From positions 529,150 through 593,149 of the forward strand of contig JAHJIJ010000015.1 of NCBI GenBank assembly GCA_018823325.1: 64,000 bases of DNA, read 5' to 3'. This DNA comes from Alphaproteobacteria bacterium (GTDB lineage: Bacteria > Pseudomonadota > Alphaproteobacteria > Sphingomonadales > Sphingomonadaceae). Both the position numbers and the translations under genes were made by a program. Below are positions 1 through 10,335 of this stretch, piece after piece; the first letter of the stretch is position 1, and each line of letters opens with the position of its first letter. Under the pieces are notes generated by a model. The model searched no databases. It saw only the letters and a list, made by a program, of their open reading frames with translations, and was not told the DNA's origin.

Positions 1-32
1 ATGGATGTCATGTCCTGCATTCCTCCGCCCGC

Positions 33-461
33 TCAGCCCTGCGCCTTCAGGCCAGCTGCCGCCACGCCGGCCAGTGCCGCCGCCTCATCATTGTCCGAGG
101 TGTCGCCAGTGACCCCAACGGCACCAATTGGCTGCCCGTCGCCCCCCACGATGATCACGCCGCCGGCGGCGGGGATCACCGGATGCGGTGCAGACGCCGC
201 AAAAGCGCCGACGAACCAGGGGCGCTCCTGCGCCATGTCGCCCAGCTTGCGCGAGGAAACGCCCATGGCGAGCGCGCCGGCGGCTTTGCCGGTGGCGATC
301 TGCGCACGGGCGAAGGAGGCGCCATCGGCGCGCTGGAAGGCAATGAGATGGCCCCCGGCATCGACCACGGCGACGCTGAGCGGCTTGTAACCCGCCGCGC
401 GCCCGTCCGCCAACACACCCTCGATGACCGCATTGGCCTGCTGCAAACTGATCCGGTTCAT
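33..461 (-). CDS. GlcG/HbpS-family heme-binding-like protein
   Basis: A 142-residue protein of the GlcG/HbpS (DUF336) family. Small single-domain members bind heme or act as accessory proteins, and the exact role here is unknown. Family features visible are the N-terminal helix with LQQANAVIEG, the central VVDAGGHLIAFQRADGA segment, and the Gly-rich GGVIIVGGDGQPIGAVGVTG stretch near the C-terminus. The ATG at 461 was preferred over longer readings because AGGAGAAGG lies just upstream on the minus strand and homology begins at MNRISL. There is no signal peptide, so it is probably cytosolic. The gene stands alone, divergent from dapD. Family assignment is confident; function is not. Confidence 0.85.
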   Translation of the reverse strand: MNRISLQQANAVIEGVLADGRAAGYKPLSVAVVDAGGHLIAFQRADGASFARAQIATGKAAGALAMGVSSRKLGDMAQERPWFVGAFAASAPHPVIPAAGGVIIVGGDGQPIGAVGVTGDTSDNDEAAALAGVAAAGLKAQG

Positions 462-701
462 AGCTGTTTCCTTCTCCTGGGGGCAATCGTGGCGGGGAAG
501 CCCGGACATAGCGGGCACGACCTAAGGAGGCCAGCCGATCCTCATAAATCCGCTAGGGCACCGCCCCCTGCTGGCGGCTGGGCGGGTACGCGGCAACTGC
601 CAAAAATACGAACGCGCTGGTCATAAAGCGGTTCAGCATCGGGCGAAAACGGACTAAGGGCGGCGCATATTCTGCATCTGCGACGAATTACGAGGGACGT
701 C

Positions 702-1556
<855 letters not shown>

Positions 1557-1571
1557 TGGATGAGCGGCGGA

Positions 1572-1600
1572 GGCGGGGCCGCCAAGGCCCTCGCCCCGCC
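1572..1600. terminator. GC-rich hairpin between convergent genes
   Basis: GGCGGGGC (1572-1579) can pair with GCCCCGCC (1593-1600) in the 54-base gap between the convergent stops of dapD and the MscS-type gene. There is no clear T-tract on either strand. It may act as a weak bidirectional terminator or simply shape the mRNA 3' ends. Confidence 0.4.
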
Positions 1601-1610
1601 GCGCCAGCCC

Positions 1611-2861
1611 TCAGGCGACCTTGAGCTGGCGCAGGTCCCGTCCACTCGGGGCCTGGAACACCCGCAGGTCGAATTCGTCCAGCACGGCCAGCATATGGTC
1701 GAAGATATCCGCCTGGATGCCTTCATATTCACCCCACTCGGTCGTGGTGGTGAAGCAATAGATTTCCAGCGGAATACCCTGCGGCGTGGGGTCGAGCTGG
1801 CGGACCATCAGCGTCATGCCTTTTGAGATGCGCGCATTGGCGCGCAGATACGCCACGATATAGGCCCGGAGTGTGCCGAAATTGGTCACGCGGCGGCTGT
1901 TGACCGGGTCAAGCCCGTCATCCGCAATGCGCCTGTTCCACTGGTCGAGCTCCGCTTGCTTCTGGTCGAGATAATCGCGGAGCAACGCAAAGCGCCGCAG
2001 ACCTTGCTCCTCCTCGTGCGAGAGAAAGCGCACGCTTGTCTGGTCGATCATCAGCGCCCGCTTGATCCGCCGGCCGCCCGATTCGGACATGCCCCGCCAG
2101 TTCTTGAAGCTCTCCTCGATCAGCCGGTGCGTGGGGATGGTGGTGATCGTCTTGTCCCAGTTCTGCACCTTCACGGTGTGCAGGGCGATATCGATCACAT
2201 CGCCATCGGCATTGAGCTGCGGCATCTCGATCCAGTCGCCCACCCGCAGCATGTCGTTAGAGGTGAGCTGGACCGATGCGACCAGCGACAGGATCGTATC
2301 CTTGAACACCAGCAGGATAACCGCCGCCATGGCGCCAAGGCCGGAGAGCAGCAGCAGCGGCGACTTGTCCATCAGCTGCGCCACCATCAGGATCGCTGCG
2401 CCCGCAAACAGCACGATCTTCAGCACCTGGATATAGCCCTTGATCGGCCGGTTCGCGGCATCGGGGCGGCGCTGATAGAGATCGTTGATGAAGCTGAGCC
2501 CATGGCTGAGCGCCAGCACGATGGTGAGGATCACGAACGCACCGGCGACATTCTGCACCACCGTCACCAGCGAAGTCGGCAGATAGGGCACCGCTGCAAT
2601 CCCGCGCGAGACGACGACCGCCGGGACGATGTTGGTCAGCCGGGCAACGCCGCGACCAAGCGCGGGCGTATCGTGCGGCAGCACGCGCAGCGCCATGCGC
2701 AGCAGGATCGACTTGACGATAAAGTTGGCCAGCGCGGCAAGGGCCACCAGCACGGCGAGGCCGACCAGCGTTTCCGCCCAGGGCGGCAGGCCAGCGAACC
2801 AGCTGGCGAGAAGCGGAATGTGGAAAGATGAATCGGACGAGAAGGAGAGAGAATCAGTCAT
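1611..2861 (-). CDS. MscS-family mechanosensitive ion channel (YbdG-like)
   Basis: A 416-residue inner-membrane protein of the MscS superfamily, which gates in response to membrane tension and releases solutes under hypo-osmotic shock. About five hydrophobic segments occupy residues 20-190. The pore-lining helix and beta domain follow: LLSGLGAMAAVILLVFKD, then DTILSLVASVQLTSNDMLRVGDWIEM, the standard junction of TM3 and the beta domain. The C-terminal cytosolic part carries VQNWDKTITTIPTHRLIEESFKNW, as in the YbdG/YnaI branch. The ATG at 2861 is the only plausible start. It is convergent with dapD. Confidence 0.93.
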   Translation of the reverse strand: MTDSLSFSSDSSFHIPLLASWFAGLPPWAETLVGLAVLVALAALANFIVKSILLRMALRVLPHDTPALGRGVARLTNIVPAVVVSRGIAAVPYLPTSLVTVVQNVAGAFVILTIVLALSHGLSFINDLYQRRPDAANRPIKGYIQVLKIVLFAGAAILMVAQLMDKSPLLLLSGLGAMAAVILLVFKDTILSLVASVQLTSNDMLRVGDWIEMPQLNADGDVIDIALHTVKVQNWDKTITTIPTHRLIEESFKNWRGMSESGGRRIKRALMIDQTSVRFLSHEEEQGLRRFALLRDYLDQKQAELDQWNRRIADDGLDPVNSRRVTNFGTLRAYIVAYLRANARISKGMTLMVRQLDPTPQGIPLEIYCFTTTTEWGEYEGIQADIFDHMLAVLDEFDLRVFQAPSGRDLRQLKVA

Positions 2862-2968
2862 GATGCAAGGCGGCCGCGCGGATCGGGCGCCAATAAACTC
2901 CTGTTTTTCTTGCGTGAGGGCCGCCAGTCTGCCTTCGGGGGCAGATCATGTCAAACCGGTGCGGTCGC

Positions 2969-3805
2969 TCAGGCGCCCTCGTCGGGCTTGGCTCCCATCA
3001 GCCGCAGCCGTAGCCGCTCCATGCCGATCGCGTCGATTGCGGCCCGCCGGTCGTCCGCTTTGAGCACGTCCGCGAGGTGCCCGAGTGTTTGCGCGGCAAG
3101 GTCGAACTGCTGCAGCGTCATCGCCTTGCCATTCGTCTCCACCACATCGACCAGCTGCGTGCCCATGTCCTCGAGCAGATGCTGGAGCACCGTCAGCTCC
3201 TCCGCGATCCGCTGGTCCATTTCGGCGCGCGAAAGATTGGTATTTCGGGCCGCGACACCAGCGGGCATCGTCGGCACAGCCTCCCCGGATCGCACCGCCG
3301 ACTGGATGCCATCCACGCGAATCTGCCCCGCATGGCCCACCGGCGCGATCCAGTTGCCCTCGCGCCAACCGGACACCGATATTGACCCCTCAAACCGAAC
3401 CCCACACCGACTCTTATCCGCCCAGATCACCGTGGCGCCCATTTCCAGCTGCAGGCGCCGCAAAACGACTCCTGCGCCGACGGGGGGAAGCGCGGCACCC
3501 TCCAGTAGCGCACCATGTTGCGAAAGATTCCGGATCCGCACCGGACCCGAAATTCCATCAGCCTCAATGGTGGCGGAAAGAAGCAGGTTCGTTCGGGGGG
3601 GCCGGGACGCGCCGGTCGTCTCTTCAGTGTTGTCGGCGAGCGGCTGCCCGATCGATTTCTTGTCCAAAAAATCCACCTTCAGCCCGCGGGGCCGAACCCG
3701 GATATCGGGATCCGGGTTGTTCCTTCGCCTGACAAGGGTGCGACCCAGTCCGGAACAGGCGAAGAAGCGCCCCGGACACTGCCCATAGATAGCAGGCTCG
3801 CGCAC
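2969..3805 (-). CDS. PilZ-domain protein
   Basis: The frame encodes up to 278 residues. A PilZ-like beta barrel covers about residues 68-155: RTNLLLSATIEADG, then IRNLSQHGALLEG (the NxSxxG-like element), then VIWADKSRCGVRFEG. PilZ domains usually bind cyclic di-GMP. The upstream Arg element is reduced (PPRTN rather than RxxxR), so binding is not certain. The remaining C-terminal half (about 200-278) is helical, Leu-rich and unassigned. The start is uncertain: GTG at 3805 gives the full frame but has a weak ribosome site, and GTG at 3676 would remove 43 atypical N-terminal residues. It is divergent from rnr. Confidence 0.75.
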   Translation of the reverse strand: MREPAIYGQCPGRFFACSGLGRTLVRRRNNPDPDIRVRPRGLKVDFLDKKSIGQPLADNTEETTGASRPPRTNLLLSATIEADGISGPVRIRNLSQHGALLEGAALPPVGAGVVLRRLQLEMGATVIWADKSRCGVRFEGSISVSGWREGNWIAPVGHAGQIRVDGIQSAVRSGEAVPTMPAGVAARNTNLSRAEMDQRIAEELTVLQHLLEDMGTQLVDVVETNGKAMTLQQFDLAAQTLGHLADVLKADDRRAAIDAIGMERLRLRLMGAKPDEGA

Positions 3806-3935
3806 GGGATCAAATCAATCGCCCTGAATTCGGGGCGAGACGTTGCAATGCTCATCGCGCACAACGAACAGGCGTCCTGCCGAGCGGTGCGTCAATTGAT
3901 TGGCGCGCTCGGCACGGCGTGCCTATATCTGGTCC

Positions 3936-6305
3936 ATGGCCCCTCCCAAAAAGCCCGCCCGTTCCCAGCCCGCCGGCCTCCCCACGCGCGAGCAAGTCCT
4001 CAATTTCATCAGCGAGTCCGATCAGCCCGCCGGAAAGCGGGAGATCGCCAAAGCATTCGGCCTGCGCGGCAACGAGAAGATCGCGCTCAAGGCCTTGTTG
4101 CGGGACATGGCCGACGAAGGCCTTATCGACACTGGGAAGGCCCGTGCATTTCACCTCATGGGCGGGGTGCCCAAAGTGACCGTGCTGCGCGTCATCGACG
4201 CCGAAGGCGGGCAGGTCGTCGCCGTGCCCGAGCGCTGGGAAGCCGAGGGTCACCCCGTTCCCAAACTGCGCGTTATCGAACGCGGCAAGCGCGGTGCATT
4301 GGGCGTTGGCGACCGGATTCTCGCCCGCACTGAACAGGCCGGGCATGGCTGGGTCGCCCATCCGATGAAGAAGCTGGCTGGCGCTGCCGAGCAGATGCTG
4401 GGCGTGGTGGCCAAGGACGAACGCGGCAAACTGATCCTGCGTCCGGTGGACAAGCGTATTCGGCATGAAACGCCGATCAGCGATCATGGTGATGCGCAGC
4501 CAGGCGATCTGGTGCTTGCCGAGAAGAGCGGCCGCCCACCCCGCATCACCGCACGCGTGACGGACGTGCTGGGCGACCCGTTCCAGCCGCGCAGCTTCAG
4601 CCTCATTGCTATCCACAAATATGGCATCCCCGATGTCTTCCCCGAGGAAGCCGAGGCCGAGGCAGCAAAGGTCCACGACCTGCCTCTCCACGTCGACGCG
4701 CGGGAGGACCTCCGCGCCCTCCCGATCGTGGCAATCGATCCGGTCGATGCGCGCGACTTCGACGATGCTGTCTGGGCCGCCGATGATGACGATCCGGCGA
4801 ATGAAGGGGGCTTCAAGGCGATCGTCGCCATTGCCGACGTCTCATATTATGTTCGTCCCGGCTCGGCGCTTGATCGCTCCGCGCGCAAGCGCGGCAACAG
4901 CGTCTACTTCCCGGACCGCGTGGTGCCGATGCTGCCCCATGCACTCTCGTCGGACATGTGTTCGCTGCGCGCCGGCGAGGACCGGGCCGCCCTGGCCTGT
5001 CATCTCGTCATCGACCGGGCCGGCAAGCTCAAATCCTGGCGTTTCAGCCGCGCGATCATTCGCGTCGCCGCCAATATTCCTTATGAAATGGCCCAGGCGG
5101 CCATTGATCAGGTGGAAGGCGTCCCTGAGAGAACATTTTCCGACACACGGCTCGACCGCGGACTATTGGACCGCCTTCAGCGTGACGGGCTGACAGAGAA
5201 CGCGCTGGTGCCGCTCTGGGCCGCCTGGCGCGCACTGGCAAGGGCACGCGATGCCCGCAACCCGCTTGACCTCGATCTTCCGGAACGGCGGGTGGTGCTC
5301 GACGAGGAAGGACGCATCGTCAGCATCGCCATCCGCGAACGGCTGGATGCGCATCGCCTGATCGAGGATTTCATGGTCACCGCCAATGTCGCCGCCGCCA
5401 AGGCGCTGGAGGCGAAGAAGGCGCCGGTCATGTATCGCATCCATGAGCCGCCGAGCCGCGAGAAGCTGACGACGCTTAAGGATTATCTCGAAACCTACGG
5501 CATCAACCTGGCTCTCGGGCAAGTCATCACCACGAAGACGTTCAACCGGCTGATTGAGCAGATTCCGGACGACGCTGCTGCCCGCCCGCAGATCATGGAA
5601 CAGATTCTGCGCAGCCAGACCCAGGCTTATTATGGCCCGCGCAACCTGGGGCACTTCGGCCTCGCGCTCGGCTCCTATGCACATTTCACCTCACCGATCC
5701 GCCGCTATTCGGATCTGCTCGTCCATCGCTCGCTGGTAGGCGCTTATGGTCTCGAAATGCCCGCGCCGACGGACAAGTCATTGCAGCGGGAGACGCGGCT
5801 TTCTTCGGAAGATGTGGCCGACCTTGGCCCCATCGGCGAGCGGATCAGCCAGTATGAGCGCCGGGCGATGGAAGCCGAGCGCGAAACGGTCGACCGCTAC
5901 GTCGCAGCCTTCCTGGCTCAGCACGTCGGCGAGATCATGGCCTGCCGCATCACGGGCGTTCAGAGCTTCGGCTTCTTCGCGACCGTCGAAGAGTTTGGGG
6001 GCGACGGACTCGTTCCGGTATCCACGCTCGGCCGGGAATATTTCCGCTATGATGAGGTGCATCAGGCCTTGATCGGCGAAGATACGGGCGAACGCTATGC
6101 GAGAGGCGACCGGATCGACCTGCGCATTGCCGAATCAGATCCGGTAAGCGGCGCCCTGCGCTTCGAATTGCCTGAAGGCGCCAGCCACATGCCCGTGCGC
6201 AAGGATCGCCAGCGCCCCGGCGCTGGCGGCCCGGTCCGCCGTGCCGGCCGGCCGGCCAACATTCGCCACACCTCGCGACGCAAAGGGCCCGTTAAACGCC
6301 GCTGA
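3936..6305 (+). CDS. rnr: ribonuclease R
   Basis: A 3'-5' processive exoribonuclease of the RNB (RNase II) family that degrades structured RNA and works in mRNA and rRNA quality control. The 789-residue length fits RNase R. A winged-helix N-terminus (TREQVLNFISESDQPAGKREIAKAFG) precedes the cold-shock domains. The RNB catalytic core starts around residue 265, with DARDFDDAVW at about 271 supplying metal-binding aspartates and FTSPIRRYSDLLVHR further on. A C-terminal S1 domain (GEIMACRITGVQSFGFF) is followed by a basic Arg/Lys tail. The ATG at 3936 is preferred to the TTG at 3900, which only adds a short non-conserved leader. Confidence 0.96.
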   Translation: MAPPKKPARSQPAGLPTREQVLNFISESDQPAGKREIAKAFGLRGNEKIALKALLRDMADEGLIDTGKARAFHLMGGVPKVTVLRVIDAEGGQVVAVPERWEAEGHPVPKLRVIERGKRGALGVGDRILARTEQAGHGWVAHPMKKLAGAAEQMLGVVAKDERGKLILRPVDKRIRHETPISDHGDAQPGDLVLAEKSGRPPRITARVTDVLGDPFQPRSFSLIAIHKYGIPDVFPEEAEAEAAKVHDLPLHVDAREDLRALPIVAIDPVDARDFDDAVWAADDDDPANEGGFKAIVAIADVSYYVRPGSALDRSARKRGNSVYFPDRVVPMLPHALSSDMCSLRAGEDRAALACHLVIDRAGKLKSWRFSRAIIRVAANIPYEMAQAAIDQVEGVPERTFSDTRLDRGLLDRLQRDGLTENALVPLWAAWRALARARDARNPLDLDLPERRVVLDEEGRIVSIAIRERLDAHRLIEDFMVTANVAAAKALEAKKAPVMYRIHEPPSREKLTTLKDYLETYGINLALGQVITTKTFNRLIEQIPDDAAARPQIMEQILRSQTQAYYGPRNLGHFGLALGSYAHFTSPIRRYSDLLVHRSLVGAYGLEMPAPTDKSLQRETRLSSEDVADLGPIGERISQYERRAMEAERETVDRYVAAFLAQHVGEIMACRITGVQSFGFFATVEEFGGDGLVPVSTLGREYFRYDEVHQALIGEDTGERYARGDRIDLRIAESDPVSGALRFELPEGASHMPVRKDRQRPGAGGPVRRAGRPANIRHTSRRKGPVKRR

Positions 6306-6337
6306 GGAAGACCAAAGCGGCAGGGCGGCTCAATAGG

Positions 6338-7246
6338 TTACTGATGCTGCCGACCGAAATCGGGCGCAGCATCATCCTGGCCCTGCTCGATGATTGACCG
6401 GCGAATGGCTCTCGTCTTGTTGAAATGCTCGAACAGCGCATCGCCATCGCCCCAGCGGATTGCCCGCTGCAACTGCGAGAGATCTTCCGAGAAGCGCTGG
6501 AGCATCTCCAGCACGGCATCCTTGTTGGTGAGGAAAACGTCACGCCACATCGTCGGATCGGATGCGGCAATGCGCGTGAAATCGCGGAAGCCGCCGGCCG
6601 AATATTTGATGACCTCGCTGCGCGTTACATTCTCCAGATCGCTGGCCGTACCAACGATCGTATAGGCAATGAGGTGCGGCAGGTGACTCGTGACCGCGAG
6701 CACCAGGTCATGATGCTCGGCATCCATGATCTCGACATTCGCGCCCAGTCGCTTCCAGAGATCCTCGACGCGCGTAATGGCGAGCGGATCGGTGCCCTGT
6801 GGCGGGGTGAGAATGCACCAGCGATTGCGGAACAGGGTCGCAAAGCCCGCTTCCGGGCCGCTATTTTCCGTGCCGGCGACCGGGTGAGCGGGGACCAGCG
6901 CAACCTCCGGCAGCACCTTGCGAATCTCCGCGATGATGCTGGCCTGCGAAGAGGCCACTTCGGAGAGGGTCGCGTCAGGCGAGAGGTCGTCCCGAATCGC
7001 TTCCGCAACAGCCCCCATCACGCCCGGGGGCACGCAAAGCACCACCAGATCGGCGTCGATGACCGCCGCGCCCGCCGTGTCGGTGACATCATCGCACAGG
7101 TCGATGCGCCGCGCCGTCTCCCGCACTTCCGGATTGGCATCGTGGCCCGTCACCCGCACCGTCGGCAGATAGGCGCGCAGGCCACGCGCCAGCGATGATC
7201 CGATCAGGCCCAGCCCGATGATGGCGACGCGCGAGAAGGGCAGCAT
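6338..7246 (-). CDS. tyrA: prephenate/arogenate dehydrogenase family protein
   Basis: TyrA oxidatively decarboxylates prephenate (or arogenate) for tyrosine synthesis using NAD(P)+. The 302-residue protein has an N-terminal Rossmann motif (VAIIGLGLIGSSLARGLR, residues 7-24). The dehydrogenase signature is also present: VPAHPVAGTENSGPEAGF, in which His and Ser/Thr residues contact substrate, and VTSHLPHLIAYTIVG. There is no chorismate mutase or ACT domain. The start ATG at 7246 overlaps the hisC stop by one base (TGATG), so the two genes are translationally coupled. The hisC-tyrA pairing is common in alphaproteobacteria, because HisC-type aminotransferases also act on aromatic keto acids. Confidence 0.94.
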   Translation of the reverse strand: MLPFSRVAIIGLGLIGSSLARGLRAYLPTVRVTGHDANPEVRETARRIDLCDDVTDTAGAAVIDADLVVLCVPPGVMGAVAEAIRDDLSPDATLSEVASSQASIIAEIRKVLPEVALVPAHPVAGTENSGPEAGFATLFRNRWCILTPPQGTDPLAITRVEDLWKRLGANVEIMDAEHHDLVLAVTSHLPHLIAYTIVGTASDLENVTRSEVIKYSAGGFRDFTRIAASDPTMWRDVFLTNKDAVLEMLQRFSEDLSQLQRAIRWGDGDALFEHFNKTRAIRRSIIEQGQDDAAPDFGRQHQ

Positions 7247-8361
7247 CAGGCGCCGACCATCCGGCGCAGCGCGGCGACGAGACCCTGCATGTCCTCGGGC
7301 GTGCCGATGGTGATGCGAAGGCCATGGGGCAGGTCCTGCCCCGGCAGCCAGCGCACGATGTAGCCGGCATCCATCAGGCCCTTGTAGGCCGTCTCGGCGC
7401 TGGTCTCACCCTCGAACAGCACAAGGCTGAAATTGGCCTTGGACGGTATGGCGCGCAGGCCCTTGTTGCCGAGCGCAGCAATCTCCTTCTCGAACCAGGC
7501 CAGCCACTGCGCATTGTGCGTGCGGCTCTTCTCCACAAAGTCCTGTGCTTCAAGCGCTGCGATCGCCGCACGGGAAGAGCCGATCGGGAAGGAGAAAGGC
7601 TGGCGAATGCGGTGCATCGCGTTGATCACGTCGGCGCTCGCATAGCCCCAGCCCACGCGTGCCGCGGCCAGACCGAAGATCTTGGAGAAGGTACGCGTCA
7701 CCAGCACGTTGGGCGCCGTGCGGGCCAGTTCGAGCCCACCGTCATCGTCCTCAGGGTCAAGATACTCGCTATAGGCCTGATCCAGCACCAGCAGCACGTG
7801 CGGCGGCAGGCCGGCATGTAGGCGCGCGATCTCGTCCCGCGGCGTGTAAGTGCCGGTGGGATTATTCGGGTTCGCCAGGAACACGAGCCGGGTGCGATCG
7901 GTAACATGGGCGAGGATAGCATCGACGTCCGTCGCATAATCCTTGTCCGCCACCTCGACGGGCACGGCGCCAACTCGCCTGGTCGCGATGGGATAGACCG
8001 AGAATCCATAGCGCATGAAGATGATCTCGTCGCCGGCACCGCAGAAAGTGCCTGCCGCCATGTGCAGAACTTCGTCCGATCCCGTGCCGCATATGACCCG
8101 ATCTGGATCGAGCCCATGCTGAGCGGCGATTGCATCACGCAATTCGGTGTTGGCGGAATCGGGGTAGCGCTCCAGACAATCGGCAGCAGATCGAAACGCC
8201 TCGCGCACCGGCTCGGCCGTGCCGAAGGGATTTTCGTTGGACGAGAGCTTTACGACCTCCCGCCCGTCGTCCGCCTTGGACTTGCCGGGGACGTAAGGCG
8301 CGATGGCCATGATCCAGTCTTTCGGGACGGGCGCGGCGGTTGTGAGAAGATCGTCTGTCAT
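7246..8361 (-). CDS. hisC: histidinol-phosphate aminotransferase
   Basis: A PLP-dependent class I/II aminotransferase of 371 residues that converts imidazole acetol-phosphate to histidinol phosphate. In organisms with this hisC-tyrA pair it may also transaminate aromatic keto acids. Visible motifs are KLSSNENPFG (39-48), the NPNNPTG loop (164-170), DQAYSEY (194-200), and the Schiff-base lysine in RTFSKIFGLAAARVGWG (K227). The ATG at 8361 was chosen because homology begins at MTDDLLTT; the frame stays open further upstream without family similarity. It is first in the hisC-tyrA unit and divergent from metX. Confidence 0.95.
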   Translation of the reverse strand: MTDDLLTTAAPVPKDWIMAIAPYVPGKSKADDGREVVKLSSNENPFGTAEPVREAFRSAADCLERYPDSANTELRDAIAAQHGLDPDRVICGTGSDEVLHMAAGTFCGAGDEIIFMRYGFSVYPIATRRVGAVPVEVADKDYATDVDAILAHVTDRTRLVFLANPNNPTGTYTPRDEIARLHAGLPPHVLLVLDQAYSEYLDPEDDDGGLELARTAPNVLVTRTFSKIFGLAAARVGWGYASADVINAMHRIRQPFSFPIGSSRAAIAALEAQDFVEKSRTHNAQWLAWFEKEIAALGNKGLRAIPSKANFSLVLFEGETSAETAYKGLMDAGYIVRWLPGQDLPHGLRITIGTPEDMQGLVAALRRMVGA

Positions 8362-8500
8362 GGCGTGCGGCTTTAGCTGCGCGCTGCGCAATTGGCAAAG
8401 GTCAGTGCGATTCTCGGGCAAAGCCAATCCGCACGTTCCGAATCGCCGCGCTGGCAGGCCCGATTGACAACGCCGGCTCATCGGCTCAAGCGCTTGCGTC

Positions 8501-9640
8501 ATGTCCATGGACAGTGCCATCGCTTCCACAGACCAGCGCTTCGGGTTGAGGCGGTCCGTCCGACTGCCGGGCCCGCTGCGGCTGGATAGCGGCGCCAGTC
8601 TGACGCCGGTCGACATCGCTTATGAAACCTACGGCACGCTGAATGCGCAGGGCAGCAACGCCATTCTCATCTGTCATGCGCTGACGGGCGATCAGTTCGT
8701 TGCCTCCCAGCATCCGGTGACCGGAAAGCCGGGCTGGTGGACGCGCGCTGTCGGCCCCGGCAAGCCCATAGACCCGGAGCGGCACTTCATCGTCTGCGCC
8801 AATGTGCTGGGGAGTTGCCTTGGCTCCTCGGGACCCGCCAGCACCGATCCTGCTACGGGCGAGCCCTACGCCATGCGCTTTCCGGTCATCACCATCGCCG
8901 ATATGGTCCGCGCGCAGGCCATGCTGCTCAATCATCTGGGTGTGGAGCAGCTGGCCGCTGTCGTCGGCGGATCGATGGGCGGCATGCAGGCGCTTGTCTG
9001 GCCGACTCTTTATCCGGACCGCGTCAGAGCGGTGCTGGTGATTGCGTCCACCGCGCGCCACAGCGCCCAGAACATTGCCTTTCATGAAGTTGGCCGGCAA
9101 GCGATCATGGCTGATCCGCGCTGGCATGGCGGTGACTATTATGCCAGCGGCGACTCCCCTTCGGCGGGGCTGGCGGTCGCACGCATGGCCGCGCACATCA
9201 CGTACCTGTCTGAAGCCGGCCTGACCGAGAAGTTTGGGCGCAAGCTGCAGGCGCGCGAAGCCAAAACCTTCGGCTTCGATGCCGATTTCCAGGTCGAGAG
9301 CTATCTGCGCCACCAGGGCATCAGCTTCGTCGAACGCTTCGATGCGAACAGCTATCTCTATATCACCCGCGCAATGGATTATTACGACCTCGCGGAAGAC
9401 CATGACGGCAGCCTCGCCCGCGCTTTTTCCGAGACCCGGGCGCGATTTTGCCTGATCAGCTTCGATACCGACTGGCTTTATCCCACGGCCGAGTCGCGCG
9501 TCATCGTTCACGCGCTTCACGCGGCCGGCCGGGAAGTCAGTTTCGTCGAGCTCGCGAGTCCCTATGGGCACGATGCCTTCCTGCTCGACGCGCCGGACAT
9601 GAACCGGGTGATCGACGGCTTTCTGCGGGCTTGCGAATGA
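8501..9640 (+). CDS. metX: homoserine O-acyltransferase, MetX type
   Basis: An alpha/beta-hydrolase-fold transferase (379 residues) that activates homoserine by acylation for methionine synthesis. Catalytic residues are readable: nucleophile S158 in GGSMGG (156-161), D324 in DTDWLYPT, and H357 in YGHDAF. The family is traditionally called acetyltransferase, but MetX proteins partnered with MetW can use succinyl-CoA, so the acyl donor is left open. The stop overlaps the metW start (ATGA), making a two-gene operon. I saw no SAM-II-like riboswitch in the 139 bases shared with hisC upstream. Confidence 0.94.
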   Translation: MSMDSAIASTDQRFGLRRSVRLPGPLRLDSGASLTPVDIAYETYGTLNAQGSNAILICHALTGDQFVASQHPVTGKPGWWTRAVGPGKPIDPERHFIVCANVLGSCLGSSGPASTDPATGEPYAMRFPVITIADMVRAQAMLLNHLGVEQLAAVVGGSMGGMQALVWPTLYPDRVRAVLVIASTARHSAQNIAFHEVGRQAIMADPRWHGGDYYASGDSPSAGLAVARMAAHITYLSEAGLTEKFGRKLQAREAKTFGFDADFQVESYLRHQGISFVERFDANSYLYITRAMDYYDLAEDHDGSLARAFSETRARFCLISFDTDWLYPTAESRVIVHALHAAGREVSFVELASPYGHDAFLLDAPDMNRVIDGFLRACE

Positions 9641-10227
9641 GCCTGCTGCGCCCCGATCTCGCGGTCATCGCGGACCATATTCCGGACGGCGCGCGCGTCC
9701 TTGACGTCGGATGTGGCGACGGAGCGCTGCTCAGCGACATCCGGTTGCGCAAGCAGGCCGATGTGCGCGGACTGGAGATCGATCCCGCCAACGTGGCGGC
9801 TGCCGTGGGGCGCGGTTTGCCCGTCGTGCAAGGCGATGCCGATACCGACCTTGGCTATTATCCTGACAAGAGCTTCGATTTCGCCATCCTCAGTCAGACT
9901 TTGCAGACGACTCGCCGCCCCGACAAGGTCGTCGAGGAGTTGCTGCGGATTGGGAAACAGGCGTTCGTTTCCTTCCCAAATTTCGCACATTGGCGCGGGC
10001 GTCTCTCCCTGCTGTGGGGCGGGCGGATGCCGGTGACCCGCCTGCTCCCCGAGCGTTGGTACGACACGCCAAACATCCATCATCTCACAATAGATGATTT
10101 CCGGGCGCTGGTCCGCGAACGCGGCTGGACCATTGATGCGCAGTGGTTCCTCAATGACGAGCGGACCACAGGATCGGCAAACGCCAATCTCTTCGCGGAA
10201 CATGCCGTCTTTCTGCTGCACGCCTGA
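9637..10227 (+). CDS. metW: methionine biosynthesis protein MetW
   Basis: A 196-residue class I SAM-dependent methyltransferase-fold protein of the MetW family. It has motif [16 protein letters not shown] near the N-terminus and the conserved [27 protein letters not shown] region, which is diagnostic of MetW. MetW accompanies MetX in many proteobacteria and is thought to form a functional complex with it; a methyl-transfer substrate is not established. The ATG at 9637 overlaps the metX TGA by four bases, so translation is coupled. The frame is open upstream inside metX, but that reading has no family support. Confidence 0.95.
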   Translation: MSLLRPDLAVIADHIPDGARVLDVGCGDGALLSDIRLRKQADVRGLEIDPANVAAAVGRGLPVVQGDADTDLGYYPDKSFDFAILSQTLQTTRRPDKVVEELLRIGKQAFVSFPNFAHWRGRLSLLWGGRMPVTRLLPERWYDTPNIHHLTIDDFRALVRERGWTIDAQWFLNDERTTGSANANLFAEHAVFLLHA

Positions 10228-10335
10228 TCTAAGCGACAAGTCGCGCCGCTTTCATATGCTGCAGTGCAGCAAGGGGTGGCCAGATGCGGATCATCGGTGC
10301 ATAGGAGCCGCGATCAAAAATAGCGAAGCACTGAA

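Noticed and set aside
8362..8500. Possible SAM riboswitch upstream of metX
   Set aside because: No SAM-II or SAM-V core sequence (for example GCTAAA with paired stems) could be matched in the 139 bases.
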